From Branchiostoma floridae (Eukaryota; Chordata; Leptocardii; Amphioxiformes; Branchiostomatidae), in the NCBI RefSeq assembly GCF_000003815.2, contig NC_049983.1, forward strand, positions 13,475,855 to 13,513,999: DNA of 38,145 nt, in the 5' to 3' direction. A program made the translations under genes and the position numbers. Of this stretch, positions 23,801 to 31,751 are shown in pieces. The notes below the pieces were generated by a model, which saw only the letters and a program-made list of their open reading frames with translations, did no database searches and was not told the origin of the DNA. Position 1 is the stretch's first letter. Each line of letters opens with the position of its first letter.

Positions 23801-26800
23801 ACATCATCAAGAAAATAGCTTAGCTTTGCTTTGTTTTGTTTTAGCCATATCATTCTCTAAGCTGACCACATGAAACCAAAATTAAGGAGAAGTAGAGTTC
23901 GGCGACCTCATACCTCCATGAAATATTCAGTGTTTTTGTCGATTTTATGTTTGTTGATTATGACTTGTATGTAATGGTATTCATGTTATTTCTACTAGTT
24001 GTGTGGATAGTTATCACATGGGCACCATGGTAACATGCAACAGGTGTGGGGAATCTTTATGATGTTTACATTATCACGTTATGATAGTACTGGCAACATG
24101 CAAATAAATGCACTACGATGTCAACTGTATATTGCAGATATAGGGGTGATTTCTTATATTATTACATCGATTATATCGACAGATACGAGGCCCCAAATCT
24201 AATCACTTCCAACTATCATCACACCCCACCAACACATCAAGTATGAAACCAATCCACCCAGCTGTTCTTGAGTCGAGGCTATCATTTCCCCCAAACAGTT
24301 GTTGTCAACTGATCCAAAAAAAACAACATAATGTTCATGGTTATCACTGGCGAAACAAATCACCTCACCATCTGCTTGGAGATAAGGTGATTAACAAAGA
24401 GGGAAACCACGATGACTGTTCCAATATATCGCACATATAGGGATGATTTCTTATATTATTACATCGATTATATCGACAGATACGAGGCCCAAAATCTAGT
24501 TACTTCCAGCTATCATCACACCCCACCAACACATCAAGTATGAAACCAATCCATCCAGCCGTTCTTGAGTCGAGGCTATCGTTTCCCCCAAACAGTTGTT
24601 GTCAACTGATAAAAAAAAACATATGTTCATGGCTATCACTGACGAAACAAATCACCTCACCACCTGCTTGGAGATAAGGTGATTAACAAAGAGGGAAACC
24701 ACGATGCCTGTACCAATATATTGCAGATATAGGGGTGATTTCTGATATTATTACATCAATTATAACGACAGATACGGCTCCCAAAATCTCATCGATTCAA
24801 GCTTTCATCACACCCCACCAACACAACAAGTATGAAACCAATCCATCCAGCCGTTCTTGAGTAATCATCTACACAGACAGAGACACATAACAGAAAATAT
24901 AACCTCCATTCCATGACATTTCATGGAGGTAATAAATGCACATCTTTGCAAGACTAAAACCACAAATGATTATTATGTACAATGTGAACTATAATGAAAA
25001 GCATTTTGTTTTTTGCTTGAGTAAATAATGACTGTATCTCATGCACAGCAAAAGTGGCCATTTTTCAAACATACTTTCAATTGATAAACCTGGTCATTAA
25101 TCATTGCCATCCCCAGCTTAGAAGATCACTGCAACATTCATTGGAGACACTAAAGGATTCTGGCTGTCAATTTACCAATGACTAAAGGATTTACACATCA
25201 TTTCACATCCCAATCTTGCTAACAAGACCCCATTGCGGTCCAATGAAGATGTCAATCATCCCGCCCACCTTTCTCTGCAGCACAGTGATCTTCCGCTCCT
25301 TGATGTCCATCATATCCTTGACCTCTGTCAGCTCGGAGCTGTGTTTGTTCTTCTCCGAGCTGAAAGAGGAGATTTGCTTGTTCTTCTTCTCCAAGAGTTG
25401 ATCCTTCTCTTCCAACCGCATCCGCATCGAGTCAATCTGGAGGGTCGGCAATAATTCATTTTTTTTAGACCTCGGGTGTTGAAGGAAGGAAGACAACACC
25501 ATTTTCTCCATTTCCGGCATGAAAATAATTCAGATATTATTCCATCTTATGTGATTTTTGGCAGTTTATGTGCAAATGGAGATAAGGGAGTCCTAAAAAA
25601 ATCATTCAGAAAAAATTCTGGAGAGAATGGTGAACTACTCTTCTTGCTTGATACCTTACCCAAATGGTTCAAGAACCATCCAATGATACTGCAGTTATCT
25701 TTCTACCACAAAAACACAACATGTCAGCTGGTACAAACTTCAGAACTACTCACATCTGCTGACAGGATCTTGGAGTGTTCCTCCTTGGCAGCCAGGGACT
25801 CCTTTAAGACGTCGATGTGTTGCTGCTGGTCCTTGAGCTGGTTGTGCATGGTGTCCACCTTAGTCTGCATGGTCAGCATTTCTGTCTCCTTCTTGTTCAG
25901 TTCTGACTTCAGCTGGTCAATCTAAGAAATAACAACAGAGAACAACAAGGGCACAAACACTTAGTGTAATTACAGGAATACAGTTTGATTCCCTTGAACC
26001 AGAAAAGGCCTGCCCAATGCAGTATGCAGAATACTGTCAGTGAAACCAACCATCATATCATAAGACATGATATAGATGTTTGTTACATCAAGTCAATCCT
26101 TGATACAGGAGTTAAGACTCAGGCAACAGATACATTTTTGTAATTGTGAGTGTAAAATGTGACAACAGACTTAAAAATGCCTTGAAAGTGCCACTTATTA
26201 ACTAAAAAAAAACACCATTACTACCCAAGCTCTACTCAGACTAAGAGTTACATACAGACATGTTTTAGGGTAATGAAATAGGAAAAGTGTAAGACAGTAT
26301 TTTTTCATGTGGTTGCTTAAAATCTACCATTGGCATCAATGTGAAGCTGGACAACTTCAAAGCTGGAAATACTGCAAGAAGTGAAATTGAACCAAATCCC
26401 TACTTGATTGTTGAGAAGACTTGTTGGAAATGTTAGTAAATGCTGCAGTTTCTACATGACTAGTGATCTACATGTATGTATGAATGATACAGTAAGGCTG
26501 TGGAGTGCAGGGCTAGACAGACCCATCACCGTGTCAGCTACCTGACACACACCTAATGAAGAAAAATGCATAAGGATGCATTATTGTTTATACCATAATG
26601 AGTTTCTATGATGGAGTGACAATTTTCTGTCAACTGGAATAATATACATGTATCATGTACTGCTGCTCATCTACAGGAAAGGCGCCTGCCTGAGAAATGA
26701 TGGATAGAAAAAAATTAAGGTCAGAAGCAGCGAGAGAAGTTCCCGTCACCAGCATTGCACCACTAATTTACCACCACCCTAGCAACCATCACCATAGCAA

Positions 26801-29494
26801 CCGTCACCGAGTGGTACCTTGTCCAGCACGAAAGCCTCTGCTCGGGGTGAGAGAGGCGTCACGTTTTCCAATGGCTGTGAAGAGTTACTATCGTCCGACG
26901 TATACCTGCCATTTTCCTGGGGAGAGAAAAGGACTCATCTCTTGCTAATCTTTCCTGACATTGTGTGGGATGTACAGGGTACAGACATAGTGTAAAATTT
27001 CAAGAAGAGCTGCCATACTGTTGTTTGAATGTATCACAGCTGCCATGGACAATTTATTTCTGATATGCGTGTATCAATGTATGAAGCTACTGCCGATTCG
27101 AATACCTACAAAATATAGTATCTAAGATAACTGAAAGAAGTAATTTACTACACAATCCTTGAAACAATAAAGGACTTCTTTTGCAGATAACCAGTGCTAC
27201 CTTGTTCTTCATGAACTTGGAGTGAGACTTGTAGACCTCCAGCTGCTTCACTTCCTCCTCTCGCTCTTCTGAGCTGACAGCACCGTTGGACCGCAGCGAC
27301 ATCAAGTCCTCCTCAAACTCACGCAGCTGCTTCTCCAGCTGACAGATCTTCTTCTCCTGCAAAGTTAAAGCCAATTTGATATGACATGTTTGACATCTGA
27401 TATATGTGATACTGAATGCTTTTACATCAGATTTTGAAGAAGTGTATTGTTAACGTAAATGAGCAGATATAACAGTTTGTTTAAAGAGGAGCTTTCTTGC
27501 ATCCAAGCCAAGATCTAGAAAAGCACTTCTAAACATCAAATTGTTCCAAACATCATGCTGAGAATTTTAATCCAAGTACAAAGGAAAATTTCTGCACTAC
27601 TTTTTAAAAGGCAATAACCTTGAGGTGTTGCCAAAATGTGATAGATATATGCTATCTATAACGGGAGGTGCCCCAACACGGTACGCTTTTTCTTGCGCTC
27701 AAACTCATGGCGCTCCATCGCTAGTTGCCTGAGAGTGGTCAAATTTTGATGACTGAATTTTTTACTCATAGATTTGAACAACATACTTGAATAAGAAATG
27801 CATTCATGTGGTTAATGAACCTTTCGCGCTGCGTGTTACAAGCGGCAAACACTGAGAGACAATTTCGTGTATGTAACCTTCCAATTTTGTGCTACGCTGG
27901 ACAGTGTGCCTAACTCGGTACGCTTTTTTTATATTTTGCTCTCTTCAGAAGTAAGTGGTAAATTTAAGTACACAGAAAAAAAATTAATAGTATGATATTT
28001 TAGCTTTCTTTTGACAGTAAAATCGTGACTGTATGTACTTCTTGTCTCACATGAGGAAGGCCGTACCTAGAACAATCCAGCTGATGTTTTACGGGCAACG
28101 GGCTGAATGCACTGATTGTGAATGCCCGACTAAAAAAAACATTACGAAAAAACGACACCGCCAACATCAACAAAACTCCGTCTGATTATATGAAAATATC
28201 ATCTACATCTCTCTGTCAAGTCTTATTTTCATAGACAGCACGAATCATTTGTTACAGTCAAATAAATCTTTGGAGCGTTCTCTAGTCTGCCATCTTCACG
28301 GCCACACTCCCTTGGGAGTACAATGGTGGCAATGTTTATGTCGCTTCCTTTTGGTTGCTTTTCTACTCAACAAACATTTGAAGACCCATATTCATAGTGT
28401 TTTATGGAACTTTATTTGTGTGTATCATGGCAGTTGTATGACTGCTTGAAAGAATTCGTATAGTTAGCGACACGAGCCGCCAATACGCAGAGGCCGGTGA
28501 CCGCAGTGATTCAGCACTGTCAACATTACTGTTAGAATTCTGCTCTTAAAAAACATGAAGTAAATATGTTAAAGTATACTTGGAATGCAAATTAAAGCTG
28601 TGTGCATGGGCTTGGTTTATTTACCTTTGTAATCAGCATAGTCAGTGGCAACAAACACGGTGCACTTATGGATAATAAGATGAGCAAAAATCCGTACCGT
28701 CTTACGACGGGGACCGTCTTAGGGCGGCCCCCGTTATACAATAAAGCCATTAGGGAAACTGACGTCTTCTTTTCTGGGACTTCAAAGAAAGTTTACCAAT
28801 TATCTTACCTTGGACTCTATGATGGCCTGCAGTGCGGTGACCTTGGGAAGGTCGTTCTGCTGACCGTTGCGCTGCATGTGGTGGTGACTGTGGGAACCAT
28901 GGGAACGGAGTTGGTGGCTGTTGTCCGAATACTTCAGGAGTTCCTGCGAAATACAGTCAGACACACCAGTCATGGTTGTAGGACCAAGAAAACACAGAAA
29001 AGCATTGAGAAATAAGTTGCTGACTGGCATTTCCACACAAATAATACATAACCCCAACATGTAACAGGTCGCACCTCCTTAAGGTTGTTGATGTCTCTGT
29101 CACGCATCTCCAGGCTGGACTCCAGGTGTGTCACTTTGGCCTCTGCTTCAATCATCTTGCTCTTGACACGATCATAATCCCCCCTCTCCTCCTCCATACT
29201 CTTCATGGCTAACCCCTTACTCTGCAGCATTTCTAACAGCTTCTTGATGGACTCATCGCGGGCCGACAGCGTCTGTTTCTGGGTCTCGATGCGTATCTCC
29301 AACTCCTCCACTGTCTTGCGTAAAAGGAACAGTTCCTTGTTTTTCCGCTCGTTTTCGGACCACAAGGTTTCATAGTCCAGGTCTGATTGGGAGCAGGATG
29401 TTCCAGGTTTGACAGTCCCCTCCTGGAAGAGTTGGTTGAGGTCTCGCTGGGTTCGCAGTTCATCTTGTAGGGCTTGGATGGTCAGTTGGTGGTG
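5694..29494 (-). CDS. ERC: ERC/ELKS/CAST coiled-coil active-zone scaffold (gene span; N-terminal exons outside window)
   Basis: ERC proteins (ELKS/Rab6-interacting/CAST family) are long cytosolic coiled-coil scaffolds. They bind RIM, liprin-alpha and Bassoon at active zones, and Rab6 at exocytic sites. Fourteen exons read high to low coordinate join in frame for 777 codons of almost continuous heptad coil (Pfam 'Cast' region): 29075-29494, 28809-28943, 27201-27356, 25754-25921, 25269-25436, 23657-23794, 22904-23044, 19144-19284, 16444-16637, 15644-15779, 12748-12879, 11469-11629, 10923-11070, 10511-10603. Near-invariant blocks include 'ARDESIKKLLEMLQSKGL', 'YKSHSKFMKNK', 'LLDLKEHASSLAS' and 'EDRIEELEEAL'. 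Two alternative ends follow: 8106-8132 (GIWA) or 6198-6371 plus 5694-5831 (Rab-binding). The N-terminal segment that precedes 'TIQALQDELR' in vertebrate ERC1 (about 200 residues, including a 'SIKTFWSPEL' block) was not found. Vertebrates have ERC1 and ERC2; this looks like the common orthologue. Confidence 0.95.
6198..6371 (-). CDS. ERC: ERC long-form exon: Rab-binding region, first half
   Basis: The acceptor is cttctcccccacag and the donor gtaagc; 174 bp, phase 0/0. It codes for 'EGQRKLKAYIDHLVALSLEKD', matching vertebrate ERC1 long-form 'NRSKLKLYIGHLTTLCHDRD'. It is used only when the GIWA exon is skipped. Confidence 0.93.
6372..8105 (-). other. ERC intron, AT-rich, no gene seen
   Basis: This is the intron between the GIWA exon and the Rab-binding exons, and would serve as 3' UTR for GIWA-ending transcripts. 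I see only AT-rich sequence and a (GACA)n microsatellite at 7471-7500. Confidence 0.6.
7471..7500. repeat. (GACA)n microsatellite
   Basis: The 30 bp are seven AGAC-type units with one interruption (AGTC), lying in an ERC intron. Confidence 0.9.
8106..8132 (-). CDS. ERC: ERC alternative terminal exon: 'EEEEGIWA' stop
   Basis: The acceptor is ctgcatgtgcag with an upstream C/T-rich tract. Eight codons 'EEEEGIWA' are followed by TAG, phase 0. Vertebrate ERC short forms end 'DEEEGIWA', whose last residues bind the RIM PDZ domain at active zones. Placed directly after 'PSPDQ', it recreates the known neuronal ending. Sequence identity at such a short exon, correct phase and order make this secure. 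Confidence 0.93.
   Translation of the reverse strand, partial: EEEEGIWA
9200..9313 (-). CDS. ERC: Candidate Ser/Pro-rich cassette exon of ERC (38 codons)
   Basis: The acceptor is caaagcacttacag and the donor gtaaaa; 114 bp, phase 0/0. It encodes an internally repetitive linker: 'GPIASPS', 'GPITSATDLLSPS', 'ATELLSPS', 'DLASPK'. It lies between the 'PSPDQ' exon and the GIWA exon and would keep the frame into either ending. The repeated S-P sites could be targets of proline-directed kinases (inference). Confidence 0.5.
10120..10194 (-). CDS. ERC: Candidate Pro/Ser-rich cassette exon of ERC (25 codons)
   Basis: It lies 316 bp after the 'PSPDQ' exon. The acceptor is ttaaatgaag (weak), the donor gtaaac, phase 0/0. 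It encodes 'DKPPSPSPTPLPNVDM' then 'PLNDQSSEK'. The C-rich coding run stands out from AT-rich intron, and the peptide resembles the flexible Ser/Pro linkers of ERC C-termini. Not confirmed by transcript. Confidence 0.45.
10511..10603 (-). CDS. ERC: ERC exon ending 'PSPDQ' (fork to alternative C-termini)
   Basis: The acceptor is ttcccttacag and the donor gtgagg; 93 bp, phase 0/0. It codes for 'NQNRIKLMHDNFDEEMNG' and ends 'GPSPDQ', the point where vertebrate ERC transcripts split between the GIWA and Rab6-binding endings. Confidence 0.96.
10923..11070 (-). CDS. ERC: ERC exon: 'QEALLAAISEKDANIALLELSS'
   Basis: The acceptor is gaataaacag and the donor gtgtgg; 148 bp, phase 2 in, 0 out. It carries 'LLAAISEKDANIALLELSS' and 'VAALKREKDQFVQQLKQQ', near-identical to vertebrate ERC. 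Confidence 0.97.
11469..11629 (-). CDS. ERC: ERC exon: 'VEELTQEIERMKK...RKKQLLEVMEMK' (acceptor region duplicated)
   Basis: 161 bp, phase 0 in, phase 2 out (donor gtaaga). It aligns with vertebrate 'VEELLMAMEKVKQEL' through 'RRKHLEEVLEMK'. The acceptor chosen is cccactgaag at 11630. A second copy of the first 60 bp of this exon plus its acceptor lies just upstream (11639-11703), but splicing to that copy meets an in-frame TGA within four codons, so it is treated as intronic. Confidence 0.9.
11571..11703 (-). repeat. 65-bp tandem duplication of exon start and splice acceptor
   Basis: 11571-11635 and 11639-11703 match at 62 of 65 positions, separated by 3 bp. The copy nearer the intron changes GTTGAAG to GTGAAG at the exon start and so would be out of frame. 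It may be a recent local duplication or an assembly artefact joining two haplotypes. Confidence 0.9.
12520..12654. mobile_element. Small MITE-like element, copy 1
   Basis: The ends are imperfect inverted repeats of about 21 bp (12520-12541 and 12633-12653), built on 'GATAAAGGTGAACTAGCGTT' and its complement. The inner segment at about 12560-12586 (TTTAGGGATAT...GTCGACAGAC) is shared in inverted orientation with a second copy at 22563-22782. Confidence 0.65.
12748..12879 (-). CDS. ERC: ERC exon: 'EDRIEELEEALRQSVNITAERE'
   Basis: The acceptor is gttttctccag and the donor gtacat; 132 bp, phase 0/0. It is almost the same as vertebrate 'DDRIEELEEALRESVQITAER'. Confidence 0.97.
13508..13534 (-). 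CDS. ERC: Candidate 27-bp microexon of ERC
   Basis: An acceptor (gcctttctgcag) and donor (gtaaag) frame nine codons, 'LKMGVMDEK', phase 0/0, in the same 2.8-kb intron. It would extend the coil in frame. The splice signals are good but the exon is too short to confirm by sequence alone. Confidence 0.4.
14397..14456 (-). CDS. Possible 60-bp cassette exon in ERC intron
   Basis: An acceptor (actcagcag, after a C-rich tract) and a donor (gtaaaa) frame 20 open codons, phase 0/0, encoding 'IQLPSVMDSLVQYVYHSSNK'. It lies in the 2.8-kb intron between 'SSQQMQ' and 'SIVRQKEDR', both phase 0. There is no family match, and the support is splice grammar only. Confidence 0.3.
15644..15779 (-). CDS. ERC: ERC exon: 'DSNKKLASIKHREQTEKKK'
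   Basis: The acceptor is aatttttcag and the donor gtaagg; 136 bp, phase 2 in, 0 out. It aligns with vertebrate 'DQNKKVANLKHKEQVEKKK' and ends 'SSQQMQ'. Confidence 0.96.
15896..15985 (-). repeat. Possible tRNA-derived SINE fragment
   Basis: On the - strand an A-box-like GTCGGTGGTTGG (about 15955-15966) precedes a B-box-like GGTTCTAATCC (15912-15922) by some 40 bp, the spacing of a tRNA promoter. The B box has CGA replaced by CTA, so it is degenerate. There is no cloverleaf, so it is not a tRNA gene. Confidence 0.3.
16444..16637 (-). CDS. ERC: ERC exon: 'SQQEVDRLLEILKEMENEK'
   Basis: The acceptor is caacatctccag and the donor gtgaga; 194 bp, phase 0 in, phase 2 out. It contains 'EVDRLLEILKEMENEK', the same as vertebrate ERC apart from one residue. 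The Arg codon at the 3' junction is completed by the next exon. Confidence 0.97.
18169..18189 (-). CDS. ERC: Candidate 21-bp microexon of ERC
   Basis: A near-ideal acceptor (cctcttttccctgcccctccag) is followed by 21 bp and a consensus donor gtaagt. Phase 0/0 fits the phase-0 exons on either side, and inclusion would insert 'QARQVRA' between '...EMQVKR' and 'AKESVEQ...'. The very strong pyrimidine tract is typical of neuronal microexons. No transcript evidence is available. Confidence 0.55.
19144..19284 (-). CDS. ERC: ERC exon: 'LLDLKEHASSLASAGLKKD'
   Basis: The acceptor is gtttttcctgcag and the donor gtaagt; 141 bp, phase 0/0. The 'LLDLKEHASSLAS' block is almost invariant from invertebrates to vertebrates. 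Confidence 0.97.
20091..20120. repeat. (TCCG/TCTG)n microsatellite
   Basis: About seven 4-bp units run between the hairpin and the tandem core repeats of the element at 20041-20760. Confidence 0.9.
20127..20333. repeat. 101-bp direct repeat, two copies (period 106 bp)
   Basis: 20127-20227 and 20233-20333 differ at one base. They form the tandem core of the 20-kb element. Confidence 0.95.
21571..21789. repeat. 12-bp minisatellite, about 18 units
   Basis: The unit is roughly GGATTTCTGTCT with substitutions. Because the period is divisible by three and lacks stops, open frames appear on both strands (for example repeated Asn-Pro-Asp-Arg on the - strand). These are repeat artefacts, not genes. 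Confidence 0.92.
22563..22782. mobile_element. Small MITE-like element, copy 2
   Basis: The terminal inverted repeats are 22563-22584 and 22761-22782. A second nested inverted pair, GGTAACC...ATCCG / CGGAT...GGTTACC, lies inside. It shares 'GATAAAGGTGAACTAGCGTT' and the TTTAGGGATAT/GTCGACAGAC segment with the copy at 12520-12654. Confidence 0.65.
22904..23044 (-). CDS. ERC: ERC exon: 'ERQIERLKSQRERSEGE...'
   Basis: The acceptor is cacatgtag and the donor gtgagc; 141 bp, phase 0/0. It is a highly charged coil that aligns with vertebrate 'ERTIERLKEQRDRDEREKQE'. Confidence 0.94.
23469..23540. repeat. 27-bp inverted repeat (hairpin) in ERC intron
   Basis: Arms 23469-23495 and 23514-23540 pair with two mismatches around an 18-nt spacer. 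The core arm contains AGCAGTTACTCAA. It is probably a folded-back repeat fragment; the function is unknown. Confidence 0.8.
23657..23794 (-). CDS. ERC: ERC exon: 'MKERVKSLQQDTSNSDSAL'
   Basis: The acceptor is gatgtttttag and the donor gtatgg; 138 bp, phase 0/0. It matches vertebrate 'LKERVKSLQADTTNTDTAL' and ends 'LEEALSEK'. Confidence 0.95.
24134..24936 (-). mobile_element. Interspersed element with about 295-bp tandem core repeats and hairpin end (HINE/pearl-like)
   Basis: Two full and one partial core repeat lie at 24134-24430, 24431-24722 and 24723-about 24863. They are followed by a TCTG-type microsatellite stretch and an 8-bp inverted repeat ACCTCCAT/ATGGAGGT (24902-24930). Read on the - strand the order is hairpin, TTTCTGT...CTGTCTGT, tandem core, the same order as the 20041-20760 element on the + strand. 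Confidence 0.6.
25269..25436 (-). CDS. ERC: ERC exon: 'MRMRLEEKDQLLEKKNKQI...IKERKITVLQRK'
   Basis: The acceptor is gaccctccag and the donor gtgggc; 168 bp, phase 0/0. It ends 'DMMDIKERKITVLQRK', matching the vertebrate 'DMLDVKERKVNVLQKK'. Confidence 0.96.
25754..25921 (-). CDS. ERC: ERC exon: 'IDQLKSEL...HIDVLKESLAAKE'
   Basis: The acceptor is ttatttcttag and the donor gtgagt; 168 bp, phase 0/0. It aligns with vertebrate 'IGQLKQELSRKDTELLALQTK' through 'HIEVLKESLTAKE' and is coiled coil throughout. Confidence 0.95.
26818..26916 (-). CDS. ERC: Candidate alternative cassette exon of ERC (33 codons)
   Basis: Read on the - strand there is a very strong acceptor (ttttctctccccag), 33 open codons and donor gtacca; the phase is 0/0, so inclusion keeps the frame. 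The peptide begins 'ENGRYTSDDSNSSQPLEN' and ends 'EAFVLDK': a polar, Ser/Asp-rich linker, unlike the flanking coil. It sits where vertebrate ERC1 has an optional coil insert between 'FMKNK' and the next 'QLK' block, but the sequence is different. The GC-rich island in an AT-rich intron supports it. Transcript evidence is lacking. Confidence 0.6.
27201..27356 (-). CDS. ERC: ERC exon: coil to 'KSHSKFMKNK'
   Basis: The acceptor is taactttgcag and the donor gtagca; 156 bp, phase 0/0. It codes for 'LMSLRSNGAVSSEEREEE' and ends 'YKSHSKFMKNK', nearly the same as vertebrate ERC. In vertebrates this junction is a known site of alternative exon use. Confidence 0.96.
27657..28738. mobile_element. Non-autonomous DNA transposon candidate with TIRs
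   Basis: The ends are imperfect inverted repeats starting TATAACGGG and ending CCCGTTATA, about 1.08 kb apart. The motif ACnCGGTACGCTTTTT occurs at the left end (27676-27692) and again inside (27912-27930), with a degenerate inverted copy near the right end (28688-28704). No transposase frame is seen. It sits in the ERC intron between two conserved exons. Confidence 0.55.
28809..28943 (-). CDS. ERC: ERC exon with His-rich linker
   Basis: The acceptor is tttcgcag and the donor gtaaga; 135 bp, phase 0/0. A His/Ser-rich loop ('HGSHSHHHMQRNG') interrupts the coil, then 'TALQAIIESK' matches the vertebrate 'KALQTVIEMK' segment. The intron before it is only 131 bp. Confidence 0.93.
29075..29494 (-). 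CDS. ERC: ERC exon: 'TIQALQDELR...' (first recognisable ERC exon)
   Basis: The acceptor is ctgtttctgcag and the donor gtgcga; 420 bp, phase 0/0. It codes for 'HHQLTIQALQDELR', then 'ELFLLRKTVEELEIRIETQ' and 'ARDESIKKLLEMLQSKGL', the best-conserved stretch shared with vertebrate ERC and fly Bruchpilot. The next upstream exon with conserved ERC sequence is not in the window. Confidence 0.97.
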
Positions 29495-30310
29495 CTGCAG
29501 AAACAGAATAAGAAATTTTGAGCATTTTGTCATCCTTGTTACTTGTAACATAGATGGTTCAACACAAGCAATGTGTTATCACTACACATGTGACTGTGTG
29601 ATGCATGTACAGTGTGCAGTGTTAATAAGAAATGTCAGTGTGTGCTTACCACCTCCTGCTGTAATATTCTGCATTAAAAAAAGACTACCACTTATTTTAG
29701 GGTTTGTGCTTGAATTCATCTTAGCTCATCAATACTTGTAAAGCCCTGAAGCCTAGACTGTGTAACTTTGAGATTTAACAAACATATCACTTATATAACG
29801 ATTCCCATGGAACTACTCGTAGCATTTCAACCTTGTCAGGTTGTTAACCCAAACCACCTTCTAGTTGCAAGTAATGGAACAGACAACACATACATGACTT
29901 GATGACATGACTGCTATTTCATAATGCGATCAAAGCAAAAGCTATTTTTTCTTTTACAAGCCATTACTTGTACACACTAATAATCAATAAATGAAAAAAC
30001 ACCACAGGGGGGACAAAGATGAGTGACTTCAAAGGACTAGGCCTAGCAACACACACACATGTGTAAGCATCCTAAGCCTTCTGACCTGACCATTGAGAAG
30101 ACTATGTCATTTATCACATATCTATGCACATATCTATGCACACATCTCAGATATTTTGTTTGGTACTTTGACATGCAATCTATTCATTCCAAAACCAAAC
30201 AGAAAAATGCTTGTAGATAATAAGTTGTCCTGAAAAATGCATATTTAACAATGTGAATAGACCTAATTGATAGGTTAATTGAATATTGGCTAATGTGGTT
30301 AAGAGAAATT

Positions 30311-30330
30311 TTAGAATTCTAGAATTCTAA
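30311..30330. repeat. 20-bp perfect palindrome
   Basis: TTAGAATTCTAGAATTCTAA is its own reverse complement, and is directly followed by a second palindrome GGAATATTCC (30331-30340). No function can be assigned. Confidence 0.85.
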
Positions 30331-31751
30331 GGAATATTCCTCTAACTGACTTAATCATTTTGTGACATCTGACTGAAACTTTGATATTGTTTACTGTTTT
30401 GCATTTAACTAATGTGAATAAAACCATGCAGCGAATCATAACATGATAAATGTTAAGTACACCATTCAGTTTTACAACCATGAATGTGCGGCTAATTTTC
30501 CGGTGCTTTGGTCGTTCTGGACAATGCGCTTTTGCACCTGACTGGTAGCTGTATTCACCTGGGAGCAATTACCTCAGATGAAATATTCATGCTCTGCAGG
30601 TTTAAATGAAATGAGCAGCAGCATTTCAGACTAATGCCTTTTATTTCCATCTCATGTTGGGCCATGCTAAATTACACCGAAGAAAATGAGAGTCAATATA
30701 CTTCAAGCAGTGTGATAAATGGATTTAAGGGGCACATAAGACAGACTTTGCAAGTTTTTTTCTTATGGCAAAGTCTGCAGAGTGTATGATATTCCATAGG
30801 AGTGTCAACTTCAGCAGAATGTATTCCTTTTACTTTGTAGACAAGTATCAAGTACAAGGGCAGACGGCCTGACATGATGATCATCATGAGTTGAATAGTA
30901 AGGATGACCTGTTTTATAATCAGCCATGCCAAGACCATCAGTGCTCGGAAGCCCATGACTGCACCCCATAAACCACAGCCTGTCCTTCACTCACTGTCTG
31001 TATTATCAAACTACTGGTAGATTCCAGGAAAGCATTTTGCATTTCTTTTATCTATGCAGTTACAAGCTTCATAGACAGCTATACAACTATAGACAGCACC
31101 AACTTTTCCATTTCAATCTCAGTATGATCCTTGTAACACGCTCCAGTTAGCAACATTTCCACCATGTAATTTCCCCAATGATTGAGTTCCATGTCCTTAC
31201 AGCGAATTTAGAGGAGTGGGGCAGAAAAGTGAGAAATGGGACACTATCGCACAACATCATCAAGAAAAGGAAATTAAAGTAGTGTATCAAGCCAAGAAGT
31301 GAAAACTCTGCCAAGGGCTTAGTCCTTACTGCTAATTTCAGGTAACATTTCTATGCCCATTAACTCACAATAATATCTGGAATGCACTGATCAGAGCTGA
31401 TGAGTTGACCTGGACATTTCTGGGTCATGGAGCCAGCAAATGCCACCCCACCCCCAACATGTGGGTAATTGCAACACTGGACTCTAATCAGTACACTAAA
31501 GAAACCAATAATTGAAAGACTCTGTGACCTGTGTCTTATATTGGAGTAAGCAGGAGAGTGTATAACCAGGGTTGATAACATTGCTAATACACATGTAGGT
31601 ATTGCAGTATTGCATATTGACAGCATTAGGTATTGCAGAAAGACATGGGATTCCATGCTGATATTTGAAGCTTTTAATGGATGAGTCATGGAACACTACT
31701 TTTACAGAATGGTACTGACATATATGCTTTACTAACTTTTAATTTACTGAC

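Noticed and set aside
24134-24870. Tandem array considered as CRISPR or satellite
   Set aside because: Units are about 295 bp, only 2.5 copies, no spacers, in a eukaryotic intron; better explained as a mobile-element core.
30488-30575. 28-codon - strand frame after a CCCAG ('VNTATSQVQKRIVQND...')
   Set aside because: Ends in a stop without a clear donor; polar composition alone is not enough to call an exon.
31375-31425. 51-bp possible exon on - with donor gtgagt ('KCPGQLISSDQCIPDII')
   Set aside because: A good donor but a poor acceptor and no link to ERC sequence; could arise by chance in a 7-kb intron.
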